Assembly: GCA_031551875.1 (NCBI GenBank)
Contig: JAVBNA010000006.1
Span: 1-64,000 of the forward strand
DNA from: JAVBNA01 sp031551875
Lineage (GTDB): Bacteria > Bacillota > Clostridia > Oscillospirales > Acutalibacteraceae
Direction of reading: 5' to 3'
DNA: 64,000 bases
How positions within the stretch are numbered: position 1 is the stretch's first letter; every line of letters starts with the position of its first letter. The notes under the pieces are model-generated. The model saw only the letters and a list, made by a program, of their open reading frames with translations, was not told where the DNA came from and searched no databases. Positions 51,119 through 59,000 of this stretch are shown here, piece by piece. The position numbers and the translations under genes are program-made.

Positions 51119-51931
51119 TTATCCGTGTAAAAGGGAAGCGACCCGTTCGGGGGTGTCCATGCAGATGCGCTGTCGATAGAGCCTGGGCGGCGCGTCGAAC
51201 AGCCCAAGCGACTCCCCCTCCGCGCAGAGCGCTTCGCCGAATGCAGCGGGGTCAATGCCGTTCGGGCACAGTGCCATCCATTCGTCTGGAATTTCGGGGA
51301 CGTACTGATGGTAGACCACTCCGTTCTGCGGCAGGTTCTCTGTGCCGCGGGTGAAGGTGACCGTGCCGGGGGCGGTGCGTATGATGCGGTCAAAGCCGGC
51401 GGGCGCAGCGATTATACGGCAGGGCGTCTCGGGCATTTCCTCCGACAAGAGCACCGGCTGTCCTGTGCGGGCGAGCACCTCGTCCGCCCATTCGTTGTAG
51501 CGCTCCCATTCAAAGGTCACCACACGCAGGTCGTTGCACAGCGCGCACAACTCATCCGCCAGCGGGAGAAAACGAGCGCGTCGGTCATACAGCAGAATTT
51601 TCAGAGAGGCAGGGTTTATGTTGGCGGCGCGCAGGGCATCAGCCGCCGCGCGGGCAGCCAGCCGCCGTTGAGCCGCCTCGGGGGTGTGGCAGGAGATTTC
51701 GTACTCCTCGGGCGGAATCAGCCCGGGCGGGGTGAGCAGCACCTCGTCCTCGGCCGCCGCGGCAATTTTCCCCCAGTGAGGGCGTCGGTAAGGGTTTATG
51801 AAAATATAGCGCAGCACGAGCCCCTCTTTGGTCACGTCCTCCACGGTCACCGCGCGGCCGAACAGGCGGCGGCGCAGGCGCTTGAAAAAGGAGAGCGATT
51901 CGGGCGGGCTTTTGACGAGCAGGCAGAGCAT
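51119..51931 (-). CDS. Conserved-looking hypothetical protein
   Basis: The ATG at 51931 (270 residues) has GGAGG eight bases upstream. A GTG three codons earlier abuts that site. The protein is soluble and has no recognised domain. It has a mixed alpha/beta pattern (KILLYDRRARFLPLADELCA, DLRVVTFEWERYNEWADEVL, ARTGQPVLLSEEMPETPCRI), with repeated cysteines (LCLLVK, ISCHTPEA, LCALCNDL) and a C-terminal part CPNGIDPAAFGEALCAEGES. The middle resembles a Rossmann-like fold, but no cofactor loop is clear. Single-gene unit. Function unknown. Confidence 0.6.
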   Translation of the reverse strand: MLCLLVKSPPESLSFFKRLRRRLFGRAVTVEDVTKEGLVLRYIFINPYRRPHWGKIAAAAEDEVLLTPPGLIPPEEYEISCHTPEAAQRRLAARAAADALRAANINPASLKILLYDRRARFLPLADELCALCNDLRVVTFEWERYNEWADEVLARTGQPVLLSEEMPETPCRIIAAPAGFDRIIRTAPGTVTFTRGTENLPQNGVVYHQYVPEIPDEWMALCPNGIDPAAFGEALCAEGESLGLFDAPPRLYRQRICMDTPERVASLLHG

Positions 51932-52554
51932 GGCGGACACCTCCGGTCAGACAGGCATATACTTTGTACAAGCATATGCGACGGATGGCGGCAAGATGCC
52001 CATTGCGGCTTTTGCATCGCTGTCAAGAAGGACGACAGATACTTGCTAATTTATGGATGGAATGACGAAAGAGACATCGGACATGTAACGGCGTTTTTTA
52101 CACAAAAGGCTGAAGCGTTTCTACAAAATGTGCTGATCCGAGTCAAGGCTTTGTATAAGCGGGCAAAAATATTGACTGAAAGGACAAAAATACAGACTAT
52201 GTTCTTTTTATCATTGTATTTATGAGGATTATATATTAAAATAAGACTAAGCATACGTGAATCTATTTCTCTTTGCCATAAAAAGGCGGAATTTTGCTAC
52301 AGTGCGGCTTTTTTTAAATAAAAAGTCAGAAAAAGCGACAGTCGAAAGTCGTAAAATTGATAGAAAGGACAAATCCCGATATTGTATAATAACCCTGATT
52401 ATGCCCAAAAAGCGTTGGTCAGGCCGGCGGGAGACGGAAGGGCGCGGGATACGCCCGGCTTATTAGGAAAACTCAGTCTGTAAAGTTCAGTTTGTATTTA
52501 GGAGAAAGTATATCTCCATAGTTAGGATGGAGAAGAAGAAGGGGAGGGCTTGTG
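51932..52554. other. Intergenic region before the LytTR regulator gene
   Basis: About 620 bases with no supported gene. It is AT-richer than its surroundings. A TATAAT is at 52385-52390, but no proper -35 is found (TTGATA is 22 bases away). TCTCCAT (52513-52519) and ATGGAGA (52527-52533) form a small hairpin just before the ribosome site. Three AGTC boxes lie at 52324, 52340 and 52347, which might be regulator sites but are not convincing. Confidence 0.4.
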
Positions 52555-53265
52555 ATGATCCATGTCGCCTTATGCGATGACGAAGAGATCATGGCGGGTC
52601 ATATGGCAAAAAAAATCGAGAATTGTTTATCCCAGAATGATGTAAAATGTAAAATCTGCCGATACGGCGACCCGATGGAATTGCGTGAGGCCATTGCGCA
52701 GGGGCAACAGTTTGATATGCTTTTTCTGGATGTGCATATGCCTGGGATGGACGGTGTCAAGCTGGGTCTGCAGCTCAGGGAACTGCAGGTGGAGAGCATT
52801 ATTATTTATGTCTCGGGCGACGAAAACATGGTGTTTGACTCCTTTAGGGTGGAGCCCTTCCGCTTCATCCGCAAGGGGACATTTGACCAGGAGATCGATG
52901 CGGTGATCAGAGATAGCGTCAGAAAAATCCAGCAGGACAAAAAGGGCAAACTTCTGCTCACAAACAATGGGTCGTACTTCTCGGTCAATCCGCAGAAAAT
53001 CGTATACGTGGAATTTTCCAATCGCCTTTCGATGGTGCAGCTCATTCATGAACGCATCGAGCTCAACTACAAACTCGGGGATCTGGAGGCGCTTTTGAAG
53101 GACGACGGCTTCATCCGGACGCACAAAAGCTTTCTGGTCAACTACCGGTATGTGTCGCACATCTCCAGAGACGGGGTCAGGCTTGACACGGGGGAAACCC
53201 TTCCCATCAGCAAGCACCGCGTGATGGAGGTCAAAGAAGAGTTCCGGGAGCTGATGACGTGCTGA
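52555..53265 (+). CDS. LytTR-family response regulator (AgrA-like)
   Basis: ATG at 52555 (236 residues) after GGGGAGGG; a GTG one codon earlier is possible. The receiver domain shows CDDEE, the phospho-acceptor in LFLDVHMPGMDG and Lys in RFIRKGTFD. The C-terminal LytTR DNA-binding domain (~135-235) has KIVYVEFSNRLSMVQLIH, FIRTHKSFLVNYRYV and the end PISKHRVMEVKEEF. It overlaps the kinase gene by seven bases, so both are co-translated. Targets are unknown. LytTR regulators often control surface, toxin or peptide-signalling genes. Confidence 0.92.
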   Translation: MIHVALCDDEEIMAGHMAKKIENCLSQNDVKCKICRYGDPMELREAIAQGQQFDMLFLDVHMPGMDGVKLGLQLRELQVESIIIYVSGDENMVFDSFRVEPFRFIRKGTFDQEIDAVIRDSVRKIQQDKKGKLLLTNNGSYFSVNPQKIVYVEFSNRLSMVQLIHERIELNYKLGDLEALLKDDGFIRTHKSFLVNYRYVSHISRDGVRLDTGETLPISKHRVMEVKEEFRELMTC

Positions 53266-54521
53266 ATGCGATTCGTGAAAATCTTTATTATCTGGATTCC
53301 CTGGGAAACCTGTTTTTTCTGCTGCTCTTTCAGGTGATCTCGCTGCGGTTTAAAGAACAGGTCAAATACAGGAAAACCCTGTTTACACTGACGCTTCTTA
53401 TGGGCGTTGCCCTGTTCCTGTGGCAAGGACGCTTTGACGGGTACCGCAATAAGATCTATTTCTTTTACCTGGTCGGGCTCACCCTGTACCTGGGCTTCAG
53501 TCAGCTTTTTCTGCAGGGAGACCTGTATCTGAAAGTGTCTCACGCCCTGTTTTCCCTGTCCTGCTTTGGCCTGGTTCATCTGGTTTTGCGCATCGTATAT
53601 TTTTACCATTTGGATTTTTTTATTTACTTTTTTATCAAGTATATTTTATTTGCGCTTTTGGCATTTTATTTGTCCAAGCGAACCTTTCCGCAGTCAGAGT
53701 TAATTGAGCGAAAGTATAAGATTCAGCTTTTGATTATCATTTCGCTCTGCTTTTTGACGACAGTTATCTATGTGCCCCATGAGGACGATTTCAGTGCAGT
53801 GATCTACATCGCCCTTCTGTGTATCGTGCTGTTTATCAACGACTTCTTTTTGCACTTTATCAAGGTAAATAATGAACGCAACCGGCTGGAGGTGTACAAC
53901 AACCAGCTGAAAAATCAAGAAAAGCAAATCGACGAGATTTCCGGCACGTATGTAGAGGTTAAAAAGCAGCAGCACGATATGAAAAACCATTTCAGCTGTT
54001 TGAAGGTCATGCTGGATCAGGGGCAGTTTGACGAGGCCAGGGACTATTTTTCAAAAATAAATGCCGTGAACGAATCAATCCTGCTGTATGACTGCGGAGA
54101 CATACGCATCAGTGCGATGCTCAGCCAAAAGCTGTCCTTTGCCCGAAACAAGGGCATCCAGGTTGAGACAGAGATCCAAAGTCTGGGACATATTCATGTC
54201 GACGTGGTTCACGTCTGCACGGTCGTCGCCAATATTTTGGACAATGCGATTGAAGCCTGTCAGGGGCAGAGCAACGGGAGGATCAAGTTCGAACTCAGAC
54301 AGGAGAAGGAGTACATTTTTATCGTCTGCCGGAATTCGGTCAGGGAGGGAGAGCGGCTCCTGCCAAGCCTTGAAACCAACAAGCCGGACAAGCAAAACCA
54401 CGGCTTGGGGCTGCGGATCGTCCGGGGTATCGCGCGCGAATACAACGGAGTCGTGAGCACGGACATTGGGGAGAACGAATTTTTGATTTCGATTATGATG
54501 GAAAACACAGCGAAAACATGA
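53259..54521 (+). CDS. AgrC-like sensor histidine kinase (GHKL)
   Basis: The 420-residue protein starts at a GTG overlapping the regulator stop. The N-terminal ~200 residues form about six transmembrane helices (LFFLLLFQVISLRF, IYFFYLVGLTLYLGF, LVLRIVYFYHLDFFIYFF, YILFALLAFYL, IQLLIIISLCFL and AVIYIALLCIVLFINDFFLH), as in AgrC/ComD peptide receptors. The linker coiled coil leads to the phospho-acceptor His in QQHDMKNHFS and a GHKL ATPase (N-box NILDNAIEAC, G-box HGLGLRIVRGIARE). No AgrB/AgrD peptide genes or other peptide precursor is beside it, so the signal is unknown. Confidence 0.9.
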   Translation: MLNAIRENLYYLDSLGNLFFLLLFQVISLRFKEQVKYRKTLFTLTLLMGVALFLWQGRFDGYRNKIYFFYLVGLTLYLGFSQLFLQGDLYLKVSHALFSLSCFGLVHLVLRIVYFYHLDFFIYFFIKYILFALLAFYLSKRTFPQSELIERKYKIQLLIIISLCFLTTVIYVPHEDDFSAVIYIALLCIVLFINDFFLHFIKVNNERNRLEVYNNQLKNQEKQIDEISGTYVEVKKQQHDMKNHFSCLKVMLDQGQFDEARDYFSKINAVNESILLYDCGDIRISAMLSQKLSFARNKGIQVETEIQSLGHIHVDVVHVCTVVANILDNAIEACQGQSNGRIKFELRQEKEYIFIVCRNSVREGERLLPSLETNKPDKQNHGLGLRIVRGIAREYNGVVSTDIGENEFLISIMMENTAKT

Positions 54522-54536
54522 TGGGAGGGTATGGTT

Positions 54537-54725
54537 ATGAAGCTGCGTGTCAATGATAAGAAATGTCCGCAGGATCACGTTTGTCCGGCGATGCGCGTCT
54601 GTCCACAGGGCGCGATCACGCAGAAGGACAAATACACCCTGCCCGAGATTGACGAGGCGCTGTGCATCCTGTGCGGAAAATGCATCAAGTTTTGTCCCAA
54701 GGGCGCGTTTGAGATGGACGAGTAA
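54537..54725 (+). CDS. Small ferredoxin-like 4Fe-4S protein
   Basis: ATG at 54537 (62 residues) with GGGAGGG at good spacing; an ATG two codons earlier is too close to it. The C-terminal half has a canonical [4Fe-4S] motif ILCGKCIKFCPKGAF (C-x2-C-x2-C-x3-CP). The N-terminal half has an odd CPQDHVCPAMRVCPQGAI set (C-x5-C-x4-CP) that lacks one of the usual four cysteines. It therefore probably carries one cluster, with a second uncertain. It precedes ccdA by 11 bases, and may supply electrons to that thiol-reducing pathway. Confidence 0.82.
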   Translation: MKLRVNDKKCPQDHVCPAMRVCPQGAITQKDKYTLPEIDEALCILCGKCIKFCPKGAFEMDE

Positions 54726-54736
54726 AGGGGGATTTC

Positions 54737-55408
54737 ATGCAACTTTTGCTTTTGTTTCTGGAGGGAGTCATCACGTTTATTTCCCCCTGCCTGCTGCCGC
54801 TGCTGCCGGTGTATCTCTCCTTCTTCGCGGCGGGGGAGACGGACCGGCGCAGAACCCTGCGCAACGCACTGGGATTTGTACTGGGCTTCACGCTGGTGTT
54901 TGTGCTCCTGGGCGCGTTTGCCGGGGCGGTGGGACACCTGCTGCGCGCGTACAGCGTGGCGATCAACCTCGTGACCGGGCTGATTGTGATTGTCCTGGGG
55001 CTCAACTTTCTCGGCGTGCTGAGAATCGGCTTTCTCAACCGTACCAGCCAGCGGTCGTCGTCGGTGCGCGATCTCAGCTTCTTTTCCTCCGCGCTGTTCG
55101 GCATCACCTTTTCCATCGGCTGGACGCCGTGCGTGGGCGCGTTTCTCGGTTCGGCGCTCTCGATGGCGTCCTGGCAGGGCGACACGCTTCAGGGCATCCT
55201 GATGCTCCTTGTGTATTCGATGGGGCTGGGCATCCCCTTTGTGCTCAGCGCCCTGCTGATCGACCGGCTCAAGGGGGCATTTGACTGGATTAAGCGCAAT
55301 TACAGGATCGTCAACATGGTTTCGGGCTCGCTGCTCGTGGTGGTCGGAATTCTGATGGCGACCGGGCTGATGGGGCGGTTTTTGGCGCTGTTAGGAGGGA
55401 ATGTATGA
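54737..55408 (+). CDS. ccdA: CcdA-like thiol-disulfide electron carrier
   Basis: The 223-residue membrane protein has six transmembrane helices of the DsbD_2/CcdA family. Its two conserved redox cysteines lie in FISPCLLPLLPVYLSFF and GWTPCVGAFLGSALS. It passes reducing power from cytoplasmic thioredoxin to extracytoplasmic thiols, here most likely to the TlpA-like protein whose start overlaps its stop by four bases. The absence of cytochrome c genes nearby argues for a general reductive role rather than cytochrome maturation. Confidence 0.92.
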   Translation: MQLLLLFLEGVITFISPCLLPLLPVYLSFFAAGETDRRRTLRNALGFVLGFTLVFVLLGAFAGAVGHLLRAYSVAINLVTGLIVIVLGLNFLGVLRIGFLNRTSQRSSSVRDLSFFSSALFGITFSIGWTPCVGAFLGSALSMASWQGDTLQGILMLLVYSMGLGIPFVLSALLIDRLKGAFDWIKRNYRIVNMVSGSLLVVVGILMATGLMGRFLALLGGNV

Positions 55409-55998
55409 CGTCGAAATGGAAAACAATTGTGGGAATCGGGGCATTTGTCCTGCTTCTCGCGGGTGCGTATGCGGGCTATCAGGCGCTCAGCGCGCAGATT
55501 TCGCCGGGGAACAGCATTGTGGTGACTGAAGAAAAGGGTGAGGTTTCAAGCGCGGCCCATGAAAAGCAAAGCCCGGATAAAAAAACCAAAGCGCCCGACT
55601 TTACAATGACCGATGCGGACGGCAACACGGTCAGACTGTCCGACCTGACCGGCAAGCCCATTGTGCTCAACTTCTGGGCAAGCTGGTGCCCGCCGTGCAA
55701 AAGAGAGATGCCCGAATTTGACAAAGTGTACGGCGAGGTCAAGGATGAGGTGCAGTTTGTGATGGTCGACCTGACCGACGGGCAGCGTGAGACGGCGGAG
55801 AAGGGCGCGCAGTATGTCGCGGAACAGGGCTTTTCCTTCCCGGTTTATTTTGACACCGGGCAGGAGGGTGCGATTGCATACGGCGTCATGTCCATCCCCA
55901 CAACGCTTTTTATTGACAAGGACGGCTATGTGGTCACTGGCGCGCAGGGCGCGATTGACGAGCAAACGCTCAGACAGGGCATCAGCCTGATTGAGTAA
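55405..55998 (+). CDS. TlpA/ResA-like extracytoplasmic thioredoxin
   Basis: The 197-residue protein has an N-terminal signal anchor (VGIGAFVLLLAGAYAGYQAL), a Ser/Lys linker and a thioredoxin fold with the active site FWASWCPPCKREMPEF and the cis-Pro loop SIPTTLFIDKDG. It reduces disulfides on proteins outside the membrane, using electrons delivered by CcdA. Coupled to ccdA by ATGA. It is followed by the hairpin that also closes the giant dockerin esterase gene. Confidence 0.93.
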   Translation: MTSKWKTIVGIGAFVLLLAGAYAGYQALSAQISPGNSIVVTEEKGEVSSAAHEKQSPDKKTKAPDFTMTDADGNTVRLSDLTGKPIVLNFWASWCPPCKREMPEFDKVYGEVKDEVQFVMVDLTDGQRETAEKGAQYVAEQGFSFPVYFDTGQEGAIAYGVMSIPTTLFIDKDGYVVTGAQGAIDEQTLRQGISLIE

Positions 55999-56014
55999 AC
56001 ACAAACACATAAAG

Positions 56015-56048
56015 GAGGACGCCCGGAGCTGCTGCCCCGGGCGTCCTC
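56015..56048. terminator. Hairpin between tlpA-like gene and the dockerin esterase gene
   Basis: GAGGACGCCCGG (56015-56026) pairs perfectly with 56037-56048 over 12 bp. It is almost the same sequence as the hairpin at 1230-1263 that follows the other dockerin gene. Confidence 0.75.
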
Positions 56049-56083
56049 TGTCTGTTATTCGCTGCCTGAGATCTGCCCGTTCA

Positions 56084-59000
56084 CTACAGGCACATCTGCA
56101 TGATGATGGTCACGTCGCCGACATTGACTTTGCCGTCCTTGTTGACGTCCGCCGCCTTGAGCTGCTTCGCGCTGAGGGTGGCGTTGCCGGACAGATACTG
56201 CATCAGCAGGATCGCGTCCGCCAGATCGACCTCACCGTTCAGTGTCACGTCGCCGGATACGGGCGGAATGCCCAGAATGGTGATGTTGACGGGCGGCAGA
56301 ATCAGGTTGATGCGCTCGGGGATCGAGTTGTAAGCCGTGGAGGCTTCTGCCTTGACGACCGTCTTGACATCGTCGTTCAGCTCGGCCTTGGCTCTGAAGA
56401 TCGCATAGCCGACAATCACGTCGCCGTTGAGGCCGACGCCGCCTTCGGAAGCAACCACAAAGCTGTCGCCGTCGGAAACAAGCGAGAAGCCCTTTTTGGC
56501 GGTGATCGACTCAAGCGTCAGCAGGGATTCGTCATAGCGCAGCGAGCCCTGGAAGCCGGCCATGTCAACCGCGCCCTTCACGGTAATCGGAACGATGACG
56601 ATTTCACCGGTGCTGCCGATGATCGTGTCGGCCGCAAGGCTCTGGCTGAACAACCAATCGTGAACATTGGTCTTGTATGCCGCGGAGTAGTAGTTGTTCA
56701 GCGGGAGAATCCACGACCAGTGACCCTGATAGAGGCCGGTGGTGCCGTCGGGATCGGTGTAAGGCATGTTCGGAACCTCGGTATACTTGAGATCCAGCGG
56801 ATTGAGAGGCTCCAGAATGGCCATCTTCTGACGGGTGTTGGAGACGTTGACCGAAGCGTCATCGGCCGAGTGGAAGAACCACATCGGGACATCCTTGTGC
56901 TTGGCCAGGTTGGCCGCGTTGGTGCCGCCCGCCGGGCAGACCGGCACAGAGGCCGCGAAGTAGGTCGGGTAGTTCGCGAGGTAGGTCAGGGTTTCGCCGC
57001 CGCCCGCCGAGCAGCCCGCCACATACACGCGGTTCGGGTCAACCTTGCCCGCGGCGACAAGGCTGTCAATCAGGGCGATGGTTTTGGCCTGCGAGTAGTT
57101 TGTCCCGGTGCCTCGCTGGGGAACGAGCACGTAACTGGGATACTTGTCCTGGAGCCAGCCCACGCCGCCCATGTTGGCCAGAAGCGGCATGCCTTCGTTG
57201 TTCTTGCCGCTTATGTTGTAATAGGTTTCGCCTGCGCCGTGGTTCCACAGAACCAGCGGGAGAGCGGTGTCGGACTCGGGCTGATACAGACGGTAGTTGG
57301 TGCCGTCAAAGTTGACCAGATCGAACTCGTCAAAGCCGGGATTGATTTCGCCGACCTTCTCATAGACGGTGGAGGTGCGTACGGTCACGCCGCCCACCGC
57401 GAATTCGGCGTTCTGGGTGACGGCGAAGTTCAGATCCATACGATGGTTGCCGCTGTACCGGGTGCCGCTGACCGTGCGGTTGTAAACCAGCGTTGTCGCG
57501 CCCGCTACGGTAAAGCCGCGCTTGAGCTCGAGGATGATGTACCGTCCGCTCTCGGTGCCCGCGCCGTCAACGTCCTTGGAATCGCTGACATAGGCCTTCA
57601 GCACTTCGCGCTCGCCCGACCAGACGGTCGCGCCCGCCAGCTTGTTGTCGGTGGTAACCGTGAAGGTGTCCTTGTTGATCGAGGCGGCGCTGACTTCCTT
57701 GCCGGCGTCAATGATGACCGCGGTGGTATCCTGTCCGTACTCGAACACTTCGGAAACGACCTCAAAGGTCATGGCGTTGGTCTGTTTGAACAGCCAGTCG
57801 AAGATGTAGGTTTCATGCTCCTCCGAGTAGAAGTTTTGGAGCGTGGGCACCCAGGACCAGTGGTCGTTGGGATAGTTGTTGCCGCCCACGTCGAAGTGTG
57901 TCCACTTGACGTTGGCGTTGATGGAGGTCAGCGTGTTGTACGCCGCCAGCGTGGACGCATAGGTGTCGTTGCCGGTCTGAACCATCCACAGGGGCAGGTC
58001 CTTGACCGCGCTGAGGGTGGCGGCGTTGCCGTTGTTGCCGCCCGGGCAGGTGATGGCCGCCGCAAACTTGTCGGGGTCGGTCAGAATGGTGTTCCAGGTG
58101 CCGGAACCGCCCATGGAGCAGCCCGCGATATAGATGCGGTTCTGGTCGATGTCGGGGTTGGCCGCGATGATCTCGTCGATCAGGGCGATCACGTTGCTGC
58201 CCGTCCAGCCGCCCGACTGAGGAGCCAGGACATAGCTGGGATACTTGGCCTGCGTCGCGGGTTTCGCCCAGGCAACGCCGCCCTGGTTCGCAAGAATCTG
58301 GGCTTCATTGCGGGTGACATCGGTGAAGCGCTCGCCCGAGCCGTGCAGCCACACGACCAGCGGGTACTTCTTGCCGGCTTCCTTCGCCGGGGTGAAGAAG
58401 CGGTAGTTGTAGCCCGAAGCGGGGGAGTAGCCGTAGGCAAAGTCGTCCACGACCTCGTTGATCTGGCCAACTTGCGCAAAATAGTTTACATAATCAAAGT
58501 CGCTTAGACGACCGCGTTGGGAGATCGTGTACTTCATGTTCAGTGCCATGTTGTAGGACTGATAAATCAGGGTGGAGGATCCGTAGGTGTTGTCAAAGCC
58601 GACAGCCAGCTCAAGGACGATGTAGCGTCCGCTGGCCAGGTTCTTATCACCCAATGCCTTTTCGTCACTGACATAGGCTTTTGTGACCGGGCGGGCACCG
58701 TCATAGACAAGCGCGCCGGTTCTCGGATGATAGGTTTTTGCCGAGACAGCTAAGGTTTCGGTGTTGATAAACGAAGCGTTCACGCCGTGAACGGTATCAA
58801 TGATGAGCGCTTTGACCTCCTGGCCGTGCGGGTAAACCTCGGTCACCAGATCAAAGCCCAAGGTATCATTGCTTGAGGTAGGCACCAGTGCTGCAATGGC
58901 GGCCTTGACCGCCGCGATGCGTGTGTTGCCCTGCGAGATGGTCACGTTGTAGTTGTTGGCCGTGTCAAACGCGGTCTGGAGCGCCGCCCACGATTCAGCC

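Noticed and set aside
51308..52225. Plus-strand frame of ~305 codons over the unknown minus-strand gene
   Set aside because: Starts inside the antisense of 51119-51931 and only its tail enters the gap. No ribosome site, no domain.
52257..52466. Possible 69-residue gene upstream of the LytTR regulator
   Set aside because: No ribosome site, runs over the TATAAT candidate, and its composition is that of random AT-rich DNA.
55991..58507. Open frame of ~838 codons opposite the giant esterase gene
   Set aside because: Antisense shadow running through the dockerin and esterase modules. It begins inside the tlpA-like stop region, and its translation has no domain.
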